The notes beneath the pieces are model-generated. The model saw only the letters and a list, made by a program, of their open reading frames with translations, was not told the origin of the DNA and made no database searches. A DNA stretch of 64,000 nt from NCBI GenBank assembly GCA_913051655.1, contig CAJXHI010000005.1:1-64000 (forward strand), written 5' to 3'. The DNA comes from an uncultured Alphaproteobacteria bacterium. Lineage in GTDB: Bacteria > Pseudomonadota > Alphaproteobacteria > Rhodobacterales > Rhodobacteraceae. Of the stretch, positions 1 through 9,258 are shown piece after piece; position 1 is the stretch's first letter; the number at the start of each line of letters is the position of its first letter. The position numbers and the translations under genes were made by a program.

Positions 1-2
1 AA

Positions 3-320
3 TGTGTCTCGCAATGTAATTATACGCCGAGCACAGCAGGTTGTCCACATAATACTGAATGTAATAAACTTACATCACTGGGAAGACAATATTGTAATTC
101 AACAGACAGTTATGATAAGTTAAATGTAAACAAAGTATATAACTGGAATTGGGATAATTGTATGGAAAATGCATGCATAGGTAATCACCCCCCTCCACCT
201 GGATCGCCGGGTGGCCCGGGCTACGAGACCTTGTGTATATGGCATGGACCGACACCACCCCCAGGCCCACCTCCACCGCCACTGCCTACACGCAAGGCTC
301 GGACTGGTACGCGGTGGTGA
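3..320 (+). CDS. Partial cysteine-rich open frame (left edge)
   Basis: An uninterrupted frame enters from the left edge and stops with TGA at 318-320. No start is visible, so only the 3' part is present. The translation has about ten cysteines in its first 85 residues, is rich in Asn, Thr and Tyr, and then turns into a proline-rich stretch (HPPPPG, PPPGPPPPPLP). That looks like a secreted, disulfide-rich protein rather than a cytoplasmic enzyme. I do not recognise a family. Roughly the last 13 codons overlap a DUF6476 remnant in another frame, so the true 3' end was probably lost and the present stop is accidental. The first 180 bases are AT-rich and the rest GC-rich, so the frame may span a junction. 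Being open by chance is possible. Confidence 0.3.
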   Translation, partial: CVSQCNYTPSTAGCPHNTECNKLTSLGRQYCNSTDSYDKLNVNKVYNWNWDNCMENACIGNHPPPPGSPGGPGYETLCIWHGPTPPPGPPPPPLPTRKARTGTRW

Positions 321-400
321 CCGAGGCGGACGAGATCCTGATCTTCGACCGCGCCAGCGGCGAGCTGCGCCAGACGCTGCGAATCGAAACGGCCGAGTAG
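281..400 (+). pseudogene. C-terminal fragment of a second DUF6476 gene (GC-rich)
   Basis: Read in the frame ending with TAG at 398-400, this stretch encodes about 39 residues including DWYAVVTEADEILIFD and then LRQT. They align with the C-terminus of the intact DUF6476 protein at 10852-11157 (DWYAVVTSEEQILLYD ... FQT). The N-terminal transmembrane part is absent, and homology appears to begin around 281-290. The fragment is far more GC-rich than the resident copy, so it is not a recent local duplicate; it looks like DNA from a higher-GC relative. A GC hairpin follows the stop at 401-415. Whether the join is biological or an assembly artefact cannot be told from sequence alone. Confidence 0.75.
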
Positions 401-518
401 CCGCGGCCCCCGCGGGCTCGACTGTCGGAACGGCCGTCACGCGCCCGAAGGCGCGACCATCGCTCGCGCCCATTGGCGAATGCGATAGCGTTTCGATGCG
501 AGAAAAAGGGTGGGAAAG

Positions 519-602
519 TGGTGGGCGACCTAGGAATCGAACCTAGCGTGCGTCTCCGCGAGGGAGTTACAGTCCCCTGCCACACCTTGCGGCCTGTCGC
601 CC
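519..602 (-). tRNA. tRNA-Tyr (GTA)
   Basis: The reverse complement folds as a class II tRNA. The acceptor stem is GGGCGAC paired with GTCGCCC (596-602 with 523-529). There is a D arm, an anticodon stem GGGGA/TCCCT around loop CTGTAAC (anticodon GTA), a long variable arm as expected for bacterial tRNA-Tyr, and a T arm CTAGG-TTCGATT-CCTAG. The discriminator A is at 522 and CCA is encoded at 519-521. Its 3' end faces the GC-rich patch and its 5' side faces AT-rich resident sequence. Confidence 0.96.
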
Positions 603-682
603 ACAGCTCTTTCGTAAAAAGAATGAATGATTGAGTACAAGTGAGGCGGAGGGAGGTCAACAGGAAAATGTTTCTTCAGTCG

Positions 683-1081
683 CTAAGTTTGTCGCAACTG
701 CGCAAAGTTTGACAAAATTGAACAATCTGGACGTCCATCGCCTCTGTAGATTTGGAGCAAACGGGTCGGTTCACCATGTAAAAGCTACAGCTCTTTTTGT
801 TTCTGTTCGATATCGTTCTTGCGCAAGTTCGCCACATATTTCAAATCAGCGCTTGAACGTTTCTGATCTTCGAAGAGGTTCAACGGAGCGCGGCATTCGT
901 CGATAGAAACCCAAACATCTGGGGGCGTTGAATCAAGATAAGCTTTTGGAGCGCTGTGTGATCGTATTCGCTGTATCCCCCGACATTGTATCCGGCTGGT
1001 AATAAGCCCAACGTCGGAATACTAGCGAACGTTTTTTTTGACTGTCAGTCCAACGTCTTTTGCGGTAGCAGAGATTTTCAT
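683..1081 (-). pseudogene. cueR: MerR-family copper regulator (CueR/HmrR type), decayed
   Basis: From the ATG at 1079-1081 the minus strand reads KISATAKDVGLTVKKNVR, then a TAG where the MerR winged helix normally has R-Y-Y, then YSDVGLIT. After frame changes it continues with GYSEYDHTALQKLILIQR, VSIDECRAPLNLFEDQ, RSSADLKYVA and finally GDGRPDCSIL before a stop at 683. The order and total length (about 132 codons) match CueR-type regulators, whose C-terminal metal-binding loop has the form C-x-GDDRPDCPIL. An in-frame stop and frameshifts mean no full-length protein can be made. It lies divergent to the DUF4396 gene with a MerR-type promoter between them. Confidence 0.85.
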
Positions 1082-1102
1082 GAAATGCTCCCTATTTACC
1101 GC

Positions 1103-1133
1103 TTGACCTTCCAGATACTGATACGAATATATG
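1103..1133 (+). promoter_or_regulatory. MerR/CueR-type promoter with 19-bp spacer
   Basis: TTGACC at 1103-1108 and TATATG at 1128-1133 are separated by 19 bp. That long spacer is characteristic of promoters activated by MerR-family regulators. The left operator arm ACCTTCCAG with TACTG after it resembles the CueR operator, but the expected mirrored right arm (CTGGAAGGT) has become CTGATACG. The element points at the DUF4396 gene (ATG 1165), and the facing regulator is dead. Confidence 0.6.
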
Positions 1134-1164
1134 TAGCGTATGTTAAATAAATAAGGTATTTGAG

Positions 1165-1611
1165 ATGATGGCACTTGGTCAAACCCTCGCCATTAATTGG
1201 AAATGTGGCCACACGTGGCGGCAAGCATCTAAAAACACATTATGGTGTTTGCTCGGCTGTGCCATTGGTGATCTGGGAACGATTGCATTTTTCCAGTTTA
1301 TGGGCATTCCTTGGCCGACATTGGCGATCATGACGCTCGCTATTATCAATGGTTTGTTAACGTCAATTGCGCTTGAAACAGTGATATTATCACGCCAAAT
1401 GCCTTTGAAGATAGCCTTTAACACAGCCATTGGCATGTCCATGATTTCCATGATTTCAATGGAAGCGGCGATGAATATTATCGATGTGCTGTTGACCGGC
1501 GGTGCGATGTTGACGTGGTGGGTGGTCCCGATAATGCTTTTTGCAGGATTTATTACGCCCTTACCCTATAATTACTGGCGGTTGAAGGCCCTGGGCAAAA
1601 GTTGTCATTAG
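1165..1611 (+). CDS. DUF4396 domain membrane protein
   Basis: A 148-residue protein of unknown function matching the DUF4396 family as I know it, with the hallmark N-terminal stretch T-W-R-Q-A-S-K-N-T followed by GCAIGD. Four hydrophobic segments are visible at about residues 25-45, 50-73, 81-105 and 113-135, so it should sit in the inner membrane. Family members are often found near copper-handling genes. Here it lies downstream of a CueR-like promoter and a broken CueR-like gene, so a link to copper or heavy-metal handling is a reasonable inference but not shown. The frame is intact. With the regulator dead and the operator half decayed, its expression may be low or unregulated. Confidence 0.8.
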   Translation: MMALGQTLAINWKCGHTWRQASKNTLWCLLGCAIGDLGTIAFFQFMGIPWPTLAIMTLAIINGLLTSIALETVILSRQMPLKIAFNTAIGMSMISMISMEAAMNIIDVLLTGGAMLTWWVVPIMLFAGFITPLPYNYWRLKALGKSCH

Positions 1612-1618
1612 ATCTAGA

Positions 1619-2035
1619 TTAGGGAAAATAAAAAGTGCCTGTGGATTTTGCAACGACTTTGTCATTTGGTAGGCTAACAAGCTCTGCGCTTAGGAAAAAC
1701 AAAGCTTTTCCTGCTCGATCTACTTTTGCTCGACAACTTAAAATGTCGCCAGATGCAGGCCGTAAAAATTGCGTATCGAGGGTGATTGTGGCGATGGGGA
1801 TCAACTTATCTATCTGTGCGAAACAGGCAAACACCATGGTAGTATCCGCAAGCGCACCCATGGCTTGACCGCAAACAATATGACCGACCCGCTCGATATG
1901 TGGGGTGATAGGAATATCAATGCGTGCAAGCCCATTAGCGCAATCAATCAATTTTGGCTTGAGATCTATGATCCAAGGAGCGAAATTTCCTTCTAGAAAT
2001 TCTTGCGCAAATGGAAGAGTGAGTGCGCTAGTCAT
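1619..2035 (-). CDS. PaaI-family hotdog-fold thioesterase
   Basis: A 138-residue single-domain protein with the hotdog-fold layout of PaaI-like acyl-CoA thioesterases: a central GQAMGALADTTM helix carrying the conserved Asp, then the strands IATITLDTQFLRPA and AKVDRAGKALFFLSAEL. It probably hydrolyses an acyl-CoA in the cytoplasm; the substrate cannot be read from sequence. The usual HGG before the helix is VCG here, a mild deviation. It is convergent with DUF4396, with seven bases between them, and divergent from the dead hydrolase at 2114. Confidence 0.85.
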   Translation of the reverse strand: MTSALTLPFAQEFLEGNFAPWIIDLKPKLIDCANGLARIDIPITPHIERVGHIVCGQAMGALADTTMVFACFAQIDKLIPIATITLDTQFLRPASGDILSCRAKVDRAGKALFFLSAELVSLPNDKVVAKSTGTFYFP

Positions 2036-2113
2036 TGCGGTATCCTTCGTAATAAGTCGTTACTTAAATATTCCGCTACCCTAGGCGAGTGTGCAGTTGG
2101 AGGGAAGTCAAAG

Positions 2114-2934
2114 ATGTTCCAATTTTTCGATGCAGATGGAAATCAGTTTTTTGTCAGGTCTGTGGGGAACGAAGACGACCCAATGCTTTTGATGCTTAAT
2201 GGGTTTCCAGAAAATTCTGGTGCGTGGTAAGCAGTGTCAAAGTTTCTTTCTGACAGTTCATATTTTCTGGCACCCGATCAGCACGATTATGGTCACAGCC
2301 ATGGGCCTAAACGTATTGAAGATTATGAAATTGGACTTCTGGCTCACAATTACAAAAGGATCATTGATGATTTTGGTGTGCCTGTGATGGTTCTAGGCCA
2401 AGAAAGCGGTACCGCTGTGACTTGTGCGCTGGCCATCGCCCATCCTGAACTAGTTTTCCGTCTCATAATTATGACCGTTGTGCCGTTCCCTTTTCAAAGG
2501 CCTCTTTGCAAGGAAAAAGCGCAAAATACTGCTTTTTAATATATATCGTGGCAGTGTCGCGAAGATTCGGAGGCAGTTTTGACAGAAAGCTATTTTGCAC
2601 TTCCCCCATCTATGTTTGTAATCAATAGTTATGAGGTGGCTGAGTGGTGTGCGATTGAAACGCTACAAATTCGCGTAAAAAGATTCAGACCGTATTGGAG
2701 CGAGTGTGCAATGGTACAGGGCCCCACCAGAGTCTACGTTCCTAGTCCAGAAGCAGTTCCTTTAGAATACTAGACATGCGTTCTTATGTGGTGCAGTTTT
2801 CTATGCCTCACTTGGTCATTTGGGGAAAATATGACACAGGATTTCTACCGCAACGTTATGCGAGCTTTACAGAGCTATGTGTGGGCGTAATCATTATTGA
2901 ACTTACCGATTTGGATCATTGGTTAAATCATTAA
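2114..2934 (+). pseudogene. Alpha/beta hydrolase (epoxide hydrolase-like), decayed
   Basis: From ATG 2114 the frame encodes an alpha/beta-hydrolase N-terminus with MLNGFPENSGAW (oxyanion HGFP-type motif), then hits TAA at 2228-2230. The same frame resumes with FLAPDQHDYGHS and VMVLGQESGTAVTCALAIAHPEL, has another stop at 2537-2539, and continues to a TAG at 2771. A frameshift then leads to MPHLVIWGKYDTGFLP and the catalytic-His segment DLDHWLNH, ending at 2934. The nucleophile elbow normally reads GHDWG in this family and is GQESG here, so the active site is also lost. Several independent lesions rule out a single sequencing error. Confidence 0.88.
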
Positions 2935-3135
2935 GTTACGGAATAACTGTTTAAGCAATTCTCCCTTGGCTGAACTAATGATTGATGAGACGTTTTGAGT
3001 TATTGTCTAGCCTTTGAAGAAGGCGTTGTTCGCAATGCCATTAAAAGCGGTACAATACTGGTGTAATTCAAAAAAATTCAATTAACTGGCTAAGTGATTT
3101 TTAAGCCATGATACATGTTACGCGAGTGGCATAGA

Positions 3136-5091
3136 CTATACGTCTAATTCCTCAACAAACTTCGCATTTTGCTGAATATACTGGAATCGCAATTCAGGTT
3201 TTTTGCCCATCAGGCGTTCCACAAGGTCGCCTGTTTCATCTAGTTCATCCTCCTCAACGCTAATTTGGATGAGTTTTCTTGACTTTGGGTTCATTGTCGT
3301 TTCCTTTAAGTCTTTGGCGTCCATTTCACCCAATCCTTTGAAGCGGCTGACATCTATTTTGCCTTTTCCGCCAAGACCTTTCTCTAACCAATATTCTCGT
3401 TGCTTTTCATCTATACAATAGACGCGATTGGCCCCTTGGGTCAGCCTATACAATGGGGGACAGGCAAGATAGAGGTGGCCTGCATTGATCAAGGGCCGCA
3501 TCTGGGTAAAGAAAAATGTCATCAAAAGGGAGGCAATATGCGCGCCATCCACATCAGCATCTGTCATGATAATAACTTTATCATAACGCAGATCATTGAG
3601 ATTAAAACGTGTACCAAGGCCGACGCCCAAAGCTTGGGTTAGGTCTGCGATTTCCTGATTACTGCTCAGCTTTGAACTTGCCGCGCCCAAAACATTTAAG
3701 ATTTTTCCACGCAGTGGCAATAACGCTTGGGTTTTGCGCTCGCGCGCCATTTTAGCAGCCCCGCCGGCACTGTCACCTTCCACAAGGAAAATCTCGGTTC
3801 CGTCCCGCGAGGTCGCAGAACAGTCCACCAATTTTCCTGGTAAACGAAGGCGTTTGGTGGCTGTTTTGCGCTGCGTTTCTTTTTCAAGCCGACGGCGCAT
3901 CCGTTCTTCGGCACACAAGACAAAGAAATCAAGGATTGCGCCTGCGGATTTCGTATCAGCTGCAAGCCAATTGTCGAAGTGATCGCGCACAGCATTCTCG
4001 ACAAGCTTTTGGGCTTCGACAGTGGCCAGTCGATCTTTGGTCTGACCGACAAATTCCGGTTCGCGGATAAAACAGCTGACGAGCGCACAGCCTCCAGACA
4101 TCAGATCTTCGCGAGAGATGTCTTTGGCTTTTTTATTGTTCACCAACTCCCCATAGCCGCGGATGCCCTTGAGGATTGCCGTCCAGAATCCCACCTCGTG
4201 CGTGCCTCCCTCTGGCGTCGGAATGGTGTTACAATAAGATTGAACGAATCCATCGCGAGATGGGGTCCAATTAATGGCCCACTCGACTTTACCTGGTGTT
4301 TGAAAGCGTTCTTGAAAGTCTACCGTCCCGCGAAATGGTCTTTCCGCATGGGTTGTCACCCCGTTCAATGTTTCTGTAAGGTAATCACTAAGACCATTGG
4401 GAAAATGAAAGGTAGCCAACGTCGGGGTCTGTCCGTCATCAATTGCTGACTTCCAGCGGATTTCCACGCCATTGAATAAATATGCTTTAGAGCGGATCGA
4501 TTTGAAAAGGCGATCAGGTTTAAAATGATACTTCCCAAAAATCTCAGCATCAGCGTGAAAAGTAACTGAGGTGCCACGTCGGTTTTGTGTTGGCCCAAGT
4601 TTTTCCAAACCGCCAAGGGGAAGACCGCGTGAAAAACGCTGCTCATACAGTTCTTTGTTTTTTGCAACCTGCACGACCAAACTACTTGACAGCGCGTTTA
4701 CCACAGAGGCGCCAACGCCGTGAAGGCCACCGGATGTTTGGTAAGCATCTCCACCAAATTTCCCGCCGGCATGAAGGGTGCAGAAAATCACTTCAAGTGC
4801 AGATTTGTCTGGAAACTTCGGGTGTGCATCAATGGGTATCCCCCGCCCGTTATCACGAATAGTGATGGTGTAATCTTCGTACAGCTCTACTTCGATCCGC
4901 GTGGCAAAGCCTGCCACAGCCTCATCCATGGAGTTGTCTAGAACTTCTGCCACGAGGTGATGCAGGCCGCGTTCATCTGTGCCGCCAATATACATGCCCG
5001 GCCGCTTGCGGACAGGTTCGAGGCCCTCCAGAATTTCAATTGCATTTGCATCGTAATTGTTTTCGGCGACGTTACTTAGTAAATCACTCAT
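3136..5091 (-). CDS. parE: DNA topoisomerase IV subunit B
   Basis: A 651-residue GHKL-type II topoisomerase subunit that pairs with ParC to unlink daughter chromosomes. The N-terminal ATPase shows EVLDNSMDEAVAG, DNGRGIP and GGLHGVGASVVNAL. The TOPRIM region has FLVEGDSAGG and MTDADVDGAHI. The C-terminus ends with the RFKGLGEMDAKDLKETTMNP block. Its length (about 650 rather than 800), the short TOPRIM region and the absence of the GyrB insertion favour ParE over GyrB. I start at MSDLL (5091), which follows a GCAGG Shine-Dalgarno-like stretch, rather than 12 codons upstream. It is divergent from the MATE gene. Confidence 0.93.
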   Translation of the reverse strand: MSDLLSNVAENNYDANAIEILEGLEPVRKRPGMYIGGTDERGLHHLVAEVLDNSMDEAVAGFATRIEVELYEDYTITIRDNGRGIPIDAHPKFPDKSALEVIFCTLHAGGKFGGDAYQTSGGLHGVGASVVNALSSSLVVQVAKNKELYEQRFSRGLPLGGLEKLGPTQNRRGTSVTFHADAEIFGKYHFKPDRLFKSIRSKAYLFNGVEIRWKSAIDDGQTPTLATFHFPNGLSDYLTETLNGVTTHAERPFRGTVDFQERFQTPGKVEWAINWTPSRDGFVQSYCNTIPTPEGGTHEVGFWTAILKGIRGYGELVNNKKAKDISREDLMSGGCALVSCFIREPEFVGQTKDRLATVEAQKLVENAVRDHFDNWLAADTKSAGAILDFFVLCAEERMRRRLEKETQRKTATKRLRLPGKLVDCSATSRDGTEIFLVEGDSAGGAAKMARERKTQALLPLRGKILNVLGAASSKLSSNQEIADLTQALGVGLGTRFNLNDLRYDKVIIMTDADVDGAHIASLLMTFFFTQMRPLINAGHLYLACPPLYRLTQGANRVYCIDEKQREYWLEKGLGGKGKIDVSRFKGLGEMDAKDLKETTMNPKSRKLIQISVEEDELDETGDLVERLMGKKPELRFQYIQQNAKFVEELDV

Positions 5092-5242
5092 CTTGCCTGC
5101 TCTAATTTTTCTATCCAAGTATGCCATTTGCCGGATAAAAGGAAAAGAGAAGAAACGTGCTGATCGTTTTTTAGTAATACGCTGAGGATGCTGGAATCCT
5201 TTTATTCTAGATGCACGCTTGATCCCGTGATAGATAACTCAA

Positions 5243-6604
5243 ATGTTTTGGGGCGCGGCTCATATAAGATCTTTTCGCTCTATGCTACGCCTTGGTGCGC
5301 CGCTGATTTTGAGCCAGCTGGCTCTTATGGGAATTGGCGTAACCGACAGCATCATGTTGGGGTGGTATTCGGTGGAGGCATTGGCAGCCGGCGTCCTTGG
5401 GCATACGGTATTTTTCGTTATATTTATCGTTGGGGCTGGCTTTGGAATGGCCGTCATGCCGTTAGTAGCAAGCGCCATTGCACGGGATGAAACGAAAGAG
5501 ATTCGACGCGTAACACGTATGGGCATTTGGTTATCGATTGCCTATTCGATTGCTGTTTTGCCCTTGTTCATTTTCTCGGAATTCCTTTTGGTGATGATCC
5601 GTCAACCAGCCGAACTTGCACATTCGGCAAGTCGCTATTTAGTTATCGTAGGCTTTGCGATAATTCCTGCACTTATCATACAGGTTTTGAAATCCTATCT
5701 GACCGCGCAAGAATTAGTAAAATTTGCATTGGCGACATCTATTCTCGGATTTATTGTGAATATACCGTTGAATTATGTCTTGATATTTGGCAAATTTGGA
5801 GTGTCTGAGCTTGGCGTAGAGGGTTCAGCCATCGCATCAGTGCTGGTAAACAGTTTTATGGCGAGCTGTTTGTGTATTTATGCTTCTCTCAAGCTATCAA
5901 AACAAGCGCTGTTCCAGAGGATTTGGCGACCAGATTGGCCCTCCATGGGCGCAGTTGCCCGCCTCGGGCTTCCAATATCTGTCACTTCACTGGCCGAGAC
6001 GGGGTTATTTTCGGCCTCAACGCTCATGATGGGATGGCTGGGTACAGTTGCAGTGGCTGCACATGGCATTGCACTCAGTATTACGAGCCTAACTTTTGTG
6101 ATACATGTCGGCCTTTCAAGTGCGGCAACTATTCAAGTGGGGCAAGCCTTTGGTGCGCATAGATTGGACGAGCTGAAGCGAAGTGTGATTATGGCCTCTA
6201 TCGCCTCTGGATTGGTTGTTTTGGGGACCGTCATTCTGTTTTTGTGTATTCCAGAATTTTTGGTATCGCTATTTGTAGATCCAAAAGTGCCGGAACTTAA
6301 TCAGATCTTAATTTACGGAAGCATGTTGTTGCTCATGTCTGCTTTGTTTTCCACGGTAGATGCGGCTCAAGTCATGGCGCTCGGGATTCTACGTGGCATT
6401 CACGATACTTCCGTTCCAATGTTTATGGCGGTCGTCAGTTATTGGCTCATCGGCATACCTGTCGCGTATTGGCTTTCCTTTACTCTCGGGTGGGAGGGTA
6501 TAGGGGTTTGGGCAGGGCTTGCCCTTGGCTTGGCCTGCGCGGCATTTGGGTTGATTATACGGTTTTTTATTCTTTATCGCAAACTGCGCGCAAGAGCTGA
6601 CTAA
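5243..6604 (+). CDS. MATE family multidrug efflux transporter
   Basis: A 453-residue polytopic protein with about twelve hydrophobic segments in two homologous halves, as in NorM-type MATE antiporters. The N-terminal half begins APLILSQLALMGIGVTDSIMLG, and the second half restarts near residue 240 with LGLPISVTSLAETGLFSAS. It should export cationic drugs or metabolites across the inner membrane in exchange for Na+ or H+; the substrate is unknown. The frame is intact. It is convergent with the aminotransferase gene, with seven bases between them and no terminator visible. Confidence 0.92.
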   Translation: MFWGAAHIRSFRSMLRLGAPLILSQLALMGIGVTDSIMLGWYSVEALAAGVLGHTVFFVIFIVGAGFGMAVMPLVASAIARDETKEIRRVTRMGIWLSIAYSIAVLPLFIFSEFLLVMIRQPAELAHSASRYLVIVGFAIIPALIIQVLKSYLTAQELVKFALATSILGFIVNIPLNYVLIFGKFGVSELGVEGSAIASVLVNSFMASCLCIYASLKLSKQALFQRIWRPDWPSMGAVARLGLPISVTSLAETGLFSASTLMMGWLGTVAVAAHGIALSITSLTFVIHVGLSSAATIQVGQAFGAHRLDELKRSVIMASIASGLVVLGTVILFLCIPEFLVSLFVDPKVPELNQILIYGSMLLLMSALFSTVDAAQVMALGILRGIHDTSVPMFMAVVSYWLIGIPVAYWLSFTLGWEGIGVWAGLALGLACAAFGLIIRFFILYRKLRARAD

Positions 6605-6611
6605 GCTTGCA

Positions 6612-7871
<1,260 letters not shown>

Positions 7872-7909
7872 TCAAGCAACCTCAAAAGAAGGCAGACTCA
7901 GACGGCATA

Positions 7910-8305
7910 ATGGAAAAAAAAGATTTAAATTGGTACGCAGAAGATGCGGCCACCTTTGGTGACCGTCTAGCAGGCGCACGTGAAGCCAATGGAATGACAC
8001 AGGCACAGCTTGCTAAAAATCTCGGTATAAAGTTTGCTACTCTTAAAGCTTGGGAGCAAGATCTTTCTGAGCCACGTGCCAATCGGCTTTCTATGTTGGC
8101 GGGGCTGCTGAATGTATCAATCATGTGGCTTTTGAACGGAGAAGGAGAAGGTGTTGGACCGCCGGATGAAAGTGGTGTCCGCTCACAGGATTTGAACGAT
8201 CTTTTTCTGGAATTGAGGAGCCTAAAGACGCAGTTGAAACAGTCTTCTGATCGTTTGGGCGCACTAGAAAAGCGGCTGAGAGAAGCTTTGGGGGCGCAAA
8301 AATAA
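7910..8305 (+). CDS. XRE-family helix-turn-helix regulator
   Basis: A 131-residue cytoplasmic DNA-binding protein. Residues about 18-73 form a Cro/CI-type helix-turn-helix (LAGAREANGMTQAQLAKNLG, then TLKAWEQDLSEPRANRLSMLA). The C-terminal 40 residues are heptad-like (LNDLFLELRSLKTQLKQSSD) and probably form a coiled-coil dimer. The target is unknown. It lies two bases upstream of sdhE, so the two are almost certainly co-transcribed; I recall this pairing from other Rhodobacterales. It is divergent from aspC. Confidence 0.9.
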   Translation: MEKKDLNWYAEDAATFGDRLAGAREANGMTQAQLAKNLGIKFATLKAWEQDLSEPRANRLSMLAGLLNVSIMWLLNGEGEGVGPPDESGVRSQDLNDLFLELRSLKTQLKQSSDRLGALEKRLREALGAQK

Positions 8306-8307
8306 GA

Positions 8308-8580
8308 ATGGAACTTTCATTAAAAGAAGCCCGCTATATCCGAGAAAAAAAGCTCCAGATGCGCTCGATGCGACGCGGTACCAAAGAAATGGATATAATT
8401 TTAGAGGGGTTCTTTGCGACAGTTGCGCCGACCTTTGATGATGCAGTCTTAGACCAATATGAGGCACTTTTGGACGAAAATGACCAAGCGCTCTATCAGT
8501 GGATTTCAGGTCAAACTGAAAGTCCCACGCAGCATGCTTTGATGATAACCCGAATAAAAACGTATTTATCTCAGAAGTAA
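8308..8580 (+). CDS. sdhE: Succinate dehydrogenase assembly factor SdhE
   Basis: A 90-residue small alpha-helical protein of the SdhE/YgfY/SDHAF2 family (DUF339), which helps attach FAD covalently to the succinate dehydrogenase flavoprotein. The diagnostic RRGTKEMD motif (the family RGxxE signature) is at about residues 22-29, followed by the acidic helix region DEND-QALYQWISGQ. The length is typical. It is co-transcribed with the XRE gene. A decayed LdtR-like gene lies immediately downstream. Confidence 0.92.
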   Translation: MELSLKEARYIREKKLQMRSMRRGTKEMDIILEGFFATVAPTFDDAVLDQYEALLDENDQALYQWISGQTESPTQHALMITRIKTYLSQK

Positions 8581-8587
8581 AGATAGT

Positions 8588-9123
8588 TTGAACCTTAACG
8601 TATTTTCGGTTTATTTAGACAAGTACAGGAATGCGTTTCTATTAAAACTTGTTTTAAATGTAGAAAATACCTTTAGCGCTGATCAACACGCGAAATATAT
8701 GGCCGATTATTTGGACGCTTTGTCGTCTGTTCAGTGGCTGTATCGTTTGTTTTTCGATATCCTTAAGGGTGGATTTGAACCAGTGCGCCATCTGGAACTT
8801 AATGCGGTGCAGGCCTTGCTTTTCTTCAGCATAAGCGAAAATCATTTTACGCCAAGTAAGTAGAAGTCATACAGATATTACACGGACAGTAATGTCAGCT
8901 ATAACCTAAAAATCTGATGTATATAGGATATATACACTATGGAGGATATGAAATTGATCGACGCTCTGTGCGGATAGGATTAGTGTCTAAAGGACGTGAC
9001 ATCCGTCGGTCCGTGGTGCAGTTATTTGCACGCTATGCAGATAGGTCAATAAATCAGAATATCATAGACAGAGGCTCAATTGATTACACTTTTGGTTCGC
9101 TGAAACGTTTTAAATTCTACTAG
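8588..9123 (+). pseudogene. MarR-family regulator of the LdtR type, decayed
   Basis: The first part reads LDALSSVQWLYRLFFDILK and LELNAVQALLFFSISEN, the N-terminal half of an LdtR-type winged-helix MarR regulator, and then stops with TAG at 8861-8863. In another frame YYTDSNVSYNLK follows (the family GYYLGSNVSYNLKKL recognition helix). After a further shift comes NLMYIGYIHY with DRRSVRIGLVSKGRDIRRSV, the wing, ending at 9123. At least one in-frame stop and two frame changes break the gene. LdtR-type proteins control L,D-transpeptidase and cell-wall or osmotic genes in alphaproteobacteria. The 5' boundary is uncertain; the ATG at 8699 is another possible start. Confidence 0.85.
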
Positions 9124-9258
9124 ACTGAGAAAATCCGATGAATTTATTTAAATGCACGCAAAGCTTCGACTTTCTTGTTTATTGTTCTGGTTTCGCGGAA
9201 ACTGTGAAGTGCCAGAAGGCAGTTTCATTCCCTTAGATCTACTCTCAGCTACATCTGC

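Noticed and set aside
211-546. Plus-strand open frame of 111 codons in the GC-rich patch
   Set aside because: It overlaps the DUF6476 remnant in another frame and runs into the tRNA-Tyr gene. Arg/Pro/Ala-rich translations of this kind arise by chance in GC-rich DNA.
3136-5091. Gyrase subunit B
   Set aside because: Length near 650 and the ParE-like C-terminal half fit topoisomerase IV better.
8654-8845. Minus-strand open frame of 63 codons
   Set aside because: It lies opposite the LdtR-like remnant, whose plus-strand segments match the family in order. The minus reading matches nothing.
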